Origin: Dokdonella sp.
Lineage (GTDB): Bacteria; Pseudomonadota; Gammaproteobacteria; Xanthomonadales; Rhodanobacteraceae
Assembly (NCBI GenBank): GCA_016712865.1
Contig: JADJQH010000002.1
Location: 620,001-684,000 of the forward strand
Length of the DNA stretch: 64,000 bases
Direction: 5' to 3'
Shown: positions 58,298 to 64,000 of the stretch, one piece after another
Numbering within the stretch: position 1 is the stretch's first letter
How the letters are laid out: each line of letters opens with the position of its first letter
Translations under genes and position numbers: made by a program
Notes under the pieces: generated by a model
What the model saw: only the letters and a program-made list of their open reading frames with translations
What the model was told of the DNA's origin: nothing
Database searches by the model: none

Positions 58298-59514
58298 TCG
58301 CCAGCCGACGGGTCCTGGCTGGCTTGCTGGCGGTTCTTGGCCTTGCGGCAAACCAGCCCGCGTCTGCGCAGGCGCCTGTTCCGAGCGTGAGCCTGGTCAC
58401 CTATGGGCCGGGGCAAGTCTACTGGGAGCGCTTCGGCCACAACGCCCTGGTGTTCCGAGATCCGCTCAGCGGCCGCGGCACCAGCTACAACTACGGCATG
58501 TTCGACTTCGAAGAAGCGGACTTCATGCTCAATTTCGCGCTTGGCCGCATGCAATACCAGATCGCGGCGGAAGACGCAGACGAGGAAATCGCCTGGTACC
58601 GCTCCGAGGGACGTTCCATCCTGGAACAGGAGCTCAACCTCGACGCTTCCCAGGTACTCGCCCTCAAGGCCTACCTGGAAACCAACCTGCTGCCGGAAAA
58701 CCGTCGCTACCCCTACGACTATTTCACATCCAATTGTTCGACCCGCATCCGCGACGCGTTGGACAAGGTGCTCGGCGGGGCGCTGCGCAAGCAACTGACT
58801 TCGCCTTCTCGGGGACTCACCTATCGCCTGCTGGCCGACGCCCTCATGTCGCCGGATGCCGCGCTCATGCTCGGCATCGACCTGGGCCTGGGTCCCTACT
58901 CCGACCAGCGGCTCTCGTTCTGGCAGGACAGCTTTGTGCCGATGCAGTTGATGCAGCATCTGCGTGACGTGCGGATCGATGACCCGAGCGGAGCGTCCGT
59001 TGCACTGGTCCGCGACGAACGGGTGCTGGCGCAATCGCGCTGGCCGGATCCACCATTCCTACCGCCGGACCTGCGCTGGCCGTTTTTCGCCATCGGTATT
59101 GTCTTTGGCGGCCTGGCACTCTTTCTCCGCCAGCGATCAGCCCGCGCGTGGGCGAGGCGTAGCCTTGCCACATTGGGCGCAGGCTTCAGCCTGTTCACGG
59201 GGCTTGCTGGCCTCGTCATGCTGGGGCTTTGGTTGTTCACCGCGCATCAGTCGGCCTGGGCCAACGAAAACCTGCTGATCATGAATCCGCTTGCACTGCT
59301 GCTGGTGCCTGCCTGGTGCGGCTCGGCGCGGTCCAACTGGTCAGCCGGGCGCTTCACCCGTGGCCTGCTCGTGGCCATTGCCCTGCTGGCGGGGTTTGCC
59401 CTGTTCAGCAAGATCCTGACCAGCTTCGAGCAGGCCAACCTGGCCTGGATCCTGCTGACCTTGCCGATTCACCTGGCGCTGGCGCACTGCGCAAGCAGCC
59501 GCCAGGCCCGATGA
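58294..59514 (+). CDS. DUF4105/Lnb-type periplasmic domain membrane protein
   Basis: The 406-residue product has a signal peptide (RVLAGLLAVLGLAANQPASAQA). Its periplasmic domain has VYWERFGHNALVFRDP, NYGMFDFEEADFMLNFALGRM and YPYDYFTSNCSTRIRDALD, the conserved His and Cys pattern of the DUF4105/Lnb (lipoprotein N-acyltransferase 2-like) domain. Four to five C-terminal membrane helices follow. It is coupled to corC by a 4-nt overlap. The biochemical role is not established; the catalytic-looking His/Cys suggests a thiol hydrolase or acyltransferase. Confidence 0.82.
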   Translation: MIASRRVLAGLLAVLGLAANQPASAQAPVPSVSLVTYGPGQVYWERFGHNALVFRDPLSGRGTSYNYGMFDFEEADFMLNFALGRMQYQIAAEDADEEIAWYRSEGRSILEQELNLDASQVLALKAYLETNLLPENRRYPYDYFTSNCSTRIRDALDKVLGGALRKQLTSPSRGLTYRLLADALMSPDAALMLGIDLGLGPYSDQRLSFWQDSFVPMQLMQHLRDVRIDDPSGASVALVRDERVLAQSRWPDPPFLPPDLRWPFFAIGIVFGGLALFLRQRSARAWARRSLATLGAGFSLFTGLAGLVMLGLWLFTAHQSAWANENLLIMNPLALLLVPAWCGSARSNWSAGRFTRGLLVAIALLAGFALFSKILTSFEQANLAWILLTLPIHLALAHCASSRQAR

Positions 59515-59530
59515 ATCAAATGCGACCCCG

Positions 59531-60991
59531 TCAGTTTTTCTTTTCTGCGGCTGGTGCGGGCGCTGATGCCGCTGCCGGCTGGGTTGCCGGGAGTCGTTGC
59601 GCGGGCTGACTGGTACCAGCGATGCCGCCTTCGTTCCACGCATAGCGCGCATTGCTGCGGAACACCTGCACCGCCTTCAACTGGTCCGGATGCTTGAGGT
59701 CGCCATACTGGCCGTACAGGCCGCGCTGGCTGTCCGCAATGAAGTACAGCTCATCGCCAACCAAGGTGCCGGAGGTGGGGAAGGTAAACGCCGGATTGGC
59801 GATGTCGATCGGCATCATCTTTTCGATGCTCCTGCCGTCCTTTGACAGCGCCAAGCGAACCACGCGCTTGGGCGACATGCCGTTTTCGATCGCGATCAGG
59901 TTGCCCTGGTAGTAGAACAAGCCTTCGATTCCGCCAAGCACCAGGCGAGCCGGATCGTGGTTGACCGCGAAACCGGTCGCCGACTTGAGATCGGCGCCGA
60001 ACAAACCCAGCGCATAGTCGGCAAAGTACAGGGTGTCGCCGTCATCACTCAGGGCGAGGCCGCGCACGCTGGTCAACTTGGGGTTGGCAATCACCAGCTT
60101 GGGCAGACTGCCCTCGATGGTGTAGATCTCGTTGTGCAGGGCATCGGCAAAGTACACCTTGCCCTGCTTGCTGACCGTGATGCTGGCCAATGAGCGGCCA
60201 CCTTGGGCGGTCGGCATCAGGATCTTGTCGATCAACTTTCCGGTCGACAGCTTGAACTTGAACACGCCACTCTTGTTGTAATCCTGTTCGCGGAAGCCCT
60301 TGAAGTAGAGCGAGGACGAGGAGGTGACGTAAAGCAGGTCACGCGGCGCATCCACCGCCATTGCATAGACGCTCCACAGCCCGCTGCCGTCTGCTGGCGA
60401 GATGAACTCCTTGAGCTTGCCCTGTTTGTCGGACAGGTAGATTTTGCCCTCGCGCACGCTGCCGACCAGGAATTGCTGCCGCTTGGCATCCCAGGCGATG
60501 GATTCGAACAGGGTGTCGCCCTTTGGCAACTCGAACGCCACCTTGCCTTCGCCGAACGGCTTCAGGTTCATGTTCAGGCTTTCGACGATGTATCCCCATG
60601 CCTCGGTTCCGGTCACCTTTTCGAATCGGGCATCGTCGCTGAGGTCGATGCCGTAGCCTTGCTCCTTCATCTTGAGCAGCAGGTCGTAGGTTTCGGATTT
60701 CTTGCCCATGCGCGCGTACGTCAATGCCAGGGCAAGGCGCATGTCGCCCGAATTGGGATTGAGTTCGCTGGCCCGCTTGAGGGTCCAGGCCAGTCGCTGG
60801 TCATCCTTGAGCTTTTCGTAACCTGCGACCATGCGCTGAAGAACGGCCATGGACGTGATTTCATTGATCTGCGATTCGCTGAAGGTGGTGGCGTCGCGCT
60901 TGGCCGGCGCTGTGGCAGCGGGCGAGTCCGCCAACGCAAGCGCGGAGGGTGCCAGCAGTGCCAGACAAAGGAGGATTCGCTTGATAATCAT
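59531..60991 (-). CDS. periplasmic TPR plus beta-propeller (NHL/SMP-30-like) protein
   Basis: Start ATG 60991 gives a signal peptide (MIIKRILLCLALLAPSALALA) and 486 residues. Residues about 40-130 hold TPR-like helices (LAWTLKRASELNPNSGDMRL). Residues about 150-450 form repeated beta-blades with SVYAMAVDAPRDLLYVTSS, VYFADALHNEIYTIEG and ALSDDGDTLYFADYALGLFG, typical of NHL/SMP-30 type propellers. An Ala/Pro-rich tail ends the protein. The frame is open further upstream to 61618 but overlaps the NUDIX gene. Convergent with the DUF4105 gene. Ligand unknown. Confidence 0.78.
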   Translation of the reverse strand: MIIKRILLCLALLAPSALALADSPAATAPAKRDATTFSESQINEITSMAVLQRMVAGYEKLKDDQRLAWTLKRASELNPNSGDMRLALALTYARMGKKSETYDLLLKMKEQGYGIDLSDDARFEKVTGTEAWGYIVESLNMNLKPFGEGKVAFELPKGDTLFESIAWDAKRQQFLVGSVREGKIYLSDKQGKLKEFISPADGSGLWSVYAMAVDAPRDLLYVTSSSSLYFKGFREQDYNKSGVFKFKLSTGKLIDKILMPTAQGGRSLASITVSKQGKVYFADALHNEIYTIEGSLPKLVIANPKLTSVRGLALSDDGDTLYFADYALGLFGADLKSATGFAVNHDPARLVLGGIEGLFYYQGNLIAIENGMSPKRVVRLALSKDGRSIEKMMPIDIANPAFTFPTSGTLVGDELYFIADSQRGLYGQYGDLKHPDQLKAVQVFRSNARYAWNEGGIAGTSQPAQRLPATQPAAASAPAPAAEKKN

Positions 60992-61072
60992 CGGTACAAC
61001 CCTGGATGCGTGCAGAATGGAAGGCGGAAAAGACCACGCCCTGATCACGAAAGTTTCGCGGAGCCGATAAAG

Positions 61073-61612
61073 ATGACGGAAACAGTGACACTTTGCAATG
61101 GAACCTGGCTGCGCCTGAAGCGGCGTGGACGCTGGGAATATGCAGAACGCACCAACCCCGGAGGAGGCGTGATGATCATTGCCGTCACCGATGCGGATTG
61201 CGTGCTGTTTGTCGAGCAATACCGGCCCGCCCTGGAATGCATGACCATCGAAATGCCGGCGGGTCTGGTCGGCGACAGCCTCGACCACTCGGCCGAGAGT
61301 GCCACCGACGCCGCTGGCCGGGAGCTGGTGGAGGAAACCGGTTATGCGGCAGCAACCATCGATTTCATCATGGAAGGACCCACCTCGGCCGGCATGAGCA
61401 ACGAGATCCTTGCATTCGTGCGCGCACGCAAGCTGACCCGGGTGGAATCGGGCGGCGGCGATGAAACCGAAGACATCACGGTGCACGAAGTACCGCGCAA
61501 GGACGCCGCGCGCTGGCTGGTGCGCAAGATGACCGACGGCTATTCCGTTGACCCCAAGATGTTTGCCGGCCTGTTTTTCCTGGAGCACGAAGACCTGATG
61601 CGCCAGGCCTGA
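61073..61612 (+). CDS. NUDIX hydrolase (ADP-ribose pyrophosphatase-like)
   Basis: From ATG 61073 the 179-residue protein has VTDADCVLFVEQYRPALECMTIEMPAGLVGD followed by the Nudix helix core ESATDAAGRELVEETGYAA, that is E-x7-RELxEExGY. The preceding Gly is two residues farther from Glu than in the strict G-x5-E pattern. The EQYRP and E-PAG elements are typical of ADP-ribose/ADP-sugar pyrophosphatases. It is divergent from the propeller protein gene across about 80 nt. Confidence 0.88.
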   Translation: MTETVTLCNGTWLRLKRRGRWEYAERTNPGGGVMIIAVTDADCVLFVEQYRPALECMTIEMPAGLVGDSLDHSAESATDAAGRELVEETGYAAATIDFIMEGPTSAGMSNEILAFVRARKLTRVESGGGDETEDITVHEVPRKDAARWLVRKMTDGYSVDPKMFAGLFFLEHEDLMRQA

Positions 61613-61689
61613 GGTCAAGGCAACGCTGACCTATTGTTCCGCCCCACAAGTACGCAAATTTTTTAAATTCGCAGAACGAAGCTTACGGC

Positions 61690-61925
61690 TTATGCAGGAG
61701 CGGAGCAAGCTCCGCCTCGGGGGCGCGCTTTGGCGGGCGGGGCGGGCAGCGGAGCAGCCGGGGAGCGACGGCTTTGTAGAGCCGAGCGCTGTGGGGGCGT
61801 GCGAACAGCGGCAAGCGGAGCAAGCTCCGCTCTACGAGGGAGCGACGCTTTTGTAGAGCCGAGCTTGCTCGGCTGCCGGCGCGCGAACAGCGGCAAGCGG
61901 AGCAAGCTCCGCTCTACGAGTCCGA
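61690..61925. repeat. REP-like palindrome cluster (GTAGAGCCGAGCTTGCTCGGC and GCGGAGCAAGCTCCGC types)
   Basis: Units GCGGAGCAAGCTCCGCTCTACGA occur twice (about 61814-61836 and 61897-61919), with variants at 61700-61720 and GTAGAGCCGAGCTTGCTCGGCTG at 61854-61876. They are joined by GCGCGAACAGCGGCAA linkers. No gene is seen between the NUDIX and MAPEG genes (61613-61944). Confidence 0.85.
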
Positions 61926-61944
61926 CCGTTTGCAGGCCAGATCG

Positions 61945-62325
61945 TTAGAGTTGCTTCCAGATCAGCAGCACAGCCATGCCAACGACTGCAAGCAAAGTCA
62001 GGACCATGCCCAGCATGCGTTCCGGCGTGGCACCTGATGATCGCGACATGCCAATGGCATGCAGAAGTCTTCCGCCCAGCAGGGTGGCTCCGCACGCATG
62101 AACGTACACGGGCGCAAACTGGTTCCATTCCAGCAAACCGAGCAGGATAAGGCCAAGCGGCAGGTATTCCACGGCATTGGCATGCACGCGAATGCGCCTG
62201 AGCAACTCGCTGTCGCCCGCGTCACCGATGCCAATGCGCCCGGAGTGCCTGCGCAGCATGACCCGGCTGGCCAGGGCAATGACCAGCAAGGCTCCGAGTG
62301 CCGCGTAAAGCGAAGTGATCTGCAT
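61945..62325 (-). CDS. MAPEG family membrane protein
   Basis: From Met 62325 (MQITSLYAALGALLVIALASRVMLRRH as a pattern) the approximately 126-residue protein has four hydrophobic helices. The motif RRIRVHANAVEYLPLGLILLGLLEWN corresponds to the glutathione-binding E-x-x-P-region of MAPEG enzymes. MAPEG members act in glutathione or eicosanoid chemistry; the bacterial substrate is unknown. The frame is open to 62343 (MTEIYR). It lies downstream of a DUF4920 gene on the same strand. Confidence 0.88.
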   Translation of the reverse strand: MQITSLYAALGALLVIALASRVMLRRHSGRIGIGDAGDSELLRRIRVHANAVEYLPLGLILLGLLEWNQFAPVYVHACGATLLGGRLLHAIGMSRSSGATPERMLGMVLTLLAVVGMAVLLIWKQL

Positions 62326-62399
62326 GCGGTAAATCTCCGTCATCCACGTCGAAAGTCAGGAGCCTGCAGGCGCACCGACTGGCGAGCGCCGGCAGACCG

Positions 62400-62900
62400 T
62401 CATTGTGCTGCGGGAATGAGCACCGACAAGGCGTCGATCTTCAACTCTTCCGCCTGCACATTGTTTGCGCCTTCGGCCTTGAGATGGTCGACTTCGCCGG
62501 CACTCTTCACGGACTTGCCAAACGTGCCGTAGACCACCGCCGGACCGCTGGAATCCTTGGGTACGCCGAAGGCGTGGTCGTGCATGGTCACCCGCGCCAA
62601 CTGCCCGTTGCTGCCGGTCAGAACAACCCAGCATCCGGAGTTCTGGCAAACCTCGGTGATGCGCCCGCTGAAGGCACCGAGCTTGTCCATGTGGGCCGCT
62701 GCGTTGTCCGCAGCTTCACCGATCTCGATTGCATTGGGCATGTCCTTCGGCAACTTTGCTCCGTACACCTTGCCTGCTTCGGTTTGTTCGATGGGCTCGG
62801 CATTCGGGGCCTTCTTTTCGTGCTCGTGCTTCGACTCGTGGGCAAAAGCAAGGCCACTGGCACCCAGGCAAAAGATGGCAACAACAAGCAGATTACGCAT
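62400..62900 (-). CDS. DUF4920 domain-containing exported protein
   Basis: The 166-residue protein has a signal peptide (MRNLLVVAIFCLGASGLAFA) and a His/Lys-rich linker (HESKHEHEKK). A domain with GRITEVCQNSGCWVVLTG, then VTMHDHAFGVPKDSSGPAVVYGTF is the DUF4920 pattern, with a Cys pair and a His-x-His that could bind metal. Likely periplasmic. Same strand as the MBL gene upstream, with about 30 nt between them. Function unknown. Confidence 0.82.
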   Translation of the reverse strand: MRNLLVVAIFCLGASGLAFAHESKHEHEKKAPNAEPIEQTEAGKVYGAKLPKDMPNAIEIGEAADNAAAHMDKLGAFSGRITEVCQNSGCWVVLTGSNGQLARVTMHDHAFGVPKDSSGPAVVYGTFGKSVKSAGEVDHLKAEGANNVQAEELKIDALSVLIPAAQ

Positions 62901-62931
62901 GGTCGGCTCCGATTGGATTCAATTCATTGAC

Positions 62932-63801
62932 TCACGCCGCAAGCGGCCAGGCAATCAATTCGCCCAGTTCATTCGCGGTTGAAAAGCGCCCCTTGTCGTC
63001 ACGCTCCACCGAAGCCAGGGCGCAGGCGGAGTCGTGGGTGAAAAACAGGCGCACATTGCGTTGCAGCTTGTCTTCCAGAAAAGCCTTCTTCTCGTCGATC
63101 AGCATTTCCGGATAGCGGTCATAGCCCATGGTGATGGGCAAATGCACCCAAGGCCGACCCGGAATGAGATCGGCGCAGAACACCACCCCGCCCTTGCTGG
63201 CACGGATTTCGGCCAGCATCAGCCCCGGCGTGTGTCCGCTGGAGTAGGAAAAGTGCACGGCATCGCCCAGGGTGTCCGAGCGCGGACCGTTGACGATTTC
63301 CAGGCGGCCGCTGGCTTCAAGCAAACCCGGCAACTCGGGAATGAATGAAGCCCGGTCCCGCGAATGCGGCTTCACTGCGCGTTGCCAATGTTCGGCGCCC
63401 ACGAGGAACCTGGCGTTGGGAAACAAGAGTGAAGGGGCCGTGCCATCCTGCCATGCGGCAAGCAATCCGCCGGCATGATCGAAGTGGAGATGCGAAAGCA
63501 CCACGGCGTCGATATCGGCATGGTCGAAACCGGCCTGCGCCAATGATTTCAGCAACACATGTTCGACTTCCGCCACACCGTATCGCACGCGCAGCTTCGG
63601 CTCGAAGAACGCGCCGATGCCGGTTTCAAACAGCACGGTCTTGCCGTCCAGGTCCTGCACCAGCAGGCAACGACAGGCCAGCGGAATGGCGTTGTTGGCA
63701 TCCGGCTCGATCCATCCCTGCCACACCGCCTTGGGCGCGTTGCCGAACATGGCACCGCCATCCAGACGCTGCGAATTGCCGAGCAATGACCAGAGTTTCA
63801 C
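62932..63801 (-). CDS. MBL-fold metallo-hydrolase (lactonase-like)
   Basis: The 289-residue product has the metal-binding motif [13 protein letters not shown], an upstream [15 protein letters not shown] and the later [15 protein letters not shown] and [12 protein letters not shown] segments. This is the layout of AHL-lactonase-like MBL hydrolases. It starts at GTG 63801, overlapping the TGA of the gamma-glutamyltransferase gene (GTGA), so the two are translationally coupled. The substrate cannot be inferred; there is no evidence of quorum-sensing genes nearby. Confidence 0.87.
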   Translation of the reverse strand: MKLWSLLGNSQRLDGGAMFGNAPKAVWQGWIEPDANNAIPLACRCLLVQDLDGKTVLFETGIGAFFEPKLRVRYGVAEVEHVLLKSLAQAGFDHADIDAVVLSHLHFDHAGGLLAAWQDGTAPSLLFPNARFLVGAEHWQRAVKPHSRDRASFIPELPGLLEASGRLEIVNGPRSDTLGDAVHFSYSSGHTPGLMLAEIRASKGGVVFCADLIPGRPWVHLPITMGYDRYPEMLIDEKKAFLEDKLQRNVRLFFTHDSACALASVERDDKGRFSTANELGELIAWPLAA

Positions 63802-64000
63802 GGCTGCACCTTGGCGCTGCTCATTTCCTCGCGCGGATCGGACCCGGCATGCAGGGTGTTCGTCTTGCGATCCCAGCTGACCATGTTCATCAGGCCCCAG
63901 GTGCGCTCGGATTCGTTGACGATGTGGCCCATGGCCTGCAGCGCGCGGATGGTTTCCCGCGAAAACATCTTTGGTTCGGCCGAGACCACATCCGGCAGGT
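63798..64000 (-). CDS. gamma-glutamyltransferase, C-terminal part only (gene continues past window edge)
   Basis: The last 67 codons read [20 protein letters not shown], then [20 protein letters not shown] and [18 protein letters not shown]. The G-x-MN-VSWD...GGSDPR pattern is the C-terminal end of the small subunit of gamma-glutamyltransferases, which cleave glutathione and transfer the gamma-glutamyl group in the periplasm. The GGSDPR glycine is AGSDPR here. The catalytic Thr and large subunit lie outside the window. Coupled to the MBL hydrolase by a 4-nt overlap. Confidence 0.75.
   Translation of the reverse strand, partial: LPDVVSAEPKMFSRETIRALQAMGHIVNESERTWGLMNMVSWDRKTNTLHAGSDPREEMSSAKVQP

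Noticed and set aside
59531-61618. 695-codon version of the propeller protein
   Set aside because: The first 209 codons overlap the NUDIX gene antisense and lack a signal. The ATG at 60991 gives a clean signal peptide.

Overview
The window looks like a chromosomal segment of a GC-rich gammaproteobacterium of the Lysobacterales (Xanthomonadales) type, probably near Rhodanobacteraceae or Lysobacteraceae. The reasons are gene order (tRNA-Tyr-Gly-Thr, tuf, tRNA-Trp, secE-nusG-rplKA; TPR lipoprotein-lolB-ispE-tRNA-Gln-prs-rplY-pth-ychF; murJ-ribF-ileS-lspA-ispH-fimT-pilVWXY1E; pilBCD) and the density of short palindromic intergenic repeats. The assignment comes from gene content and order only; no search was run.

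Layout. 1-4.7 kb (minus strand): start of the ribosomal protein/RNA polymerase cluster, from tRNA-Tyr through tuf, secE, nusG, rplK and rplA to a probable L10 leader at the window edge. 5.2-13.3 kb (minus): thioesterase and ychF, pth, rplY, prs, a tandemly rearranged tRNA-Gln locus, ispE, lolB and a TPR lipoprotein. 13.5-20.6 kb (plus): hemA and a doubly disrupted prfA, then two large REP/BIME arrays flanking a TonB-C-like gene and a duplicated prfA 3' end, then a TPR/O-GlcNAc-transferase-like gene. 20.9-22.2 kb: moaB running into a DUF559 nuclease-like domain among palindromic repeats. 22.3-38.1 kb: type IV pilus locus tfpZ-pilA ... pilB-pilC-pilD, with a glycan-type island (aminotransferase, three methyltransferases, two glycosyltransferases, a FemAB-like transferase, a flippase-like membrane protein) between pilA and pilB. 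38.1-47.3 kb: two tRNAs and the minor pilin operon fimT-pilV-pilW-pilX-pilY1-pilE (minus). 47.5-54.8 kb: ispH, lspA, ileS, ribF, murJ (minus). 54.8-64 kb: rpsT, obgE, rpmA, rplU, corC, an Lnb/DUF4105 protein, a TPR plus beta-propeller protein, a NUDIX hydrolase, MAPEG, DUF4920, an MBL-fold hydrolase and the 3' end of a gamma-glutamyltransferase.

Most unusual feature. A family of structured elements of about 76-80 nt is found inserted at one exact position, between the two halves of the T loop, in duplicated tRNA-Gln(UUG) and tRNA-Tyr sequences. Five copies in two unrelated tRNA loci share conserved ends and a series of hairpins whose stems differ by compensatory changes. In the tRNA-Gln locus the copy with an intact T arm and CCA end lacks a matching 5' acceptor strand. 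A copy with both acceptor strands is interrupted by the element and would become a perfect tRNA if the element were removed.

Reliability. At least seven genes carry indels. Most are single-base changes in G/C homopolymers (18736, 19715, 22998, 37813, 40107, 46172), which suggests base-calling or polishing errors rather than real pseudogenes. Exceptions that do not fit a homopolymer error are a 5-nt loss in prfA and an in-frame stop in a glycosyltransferase.
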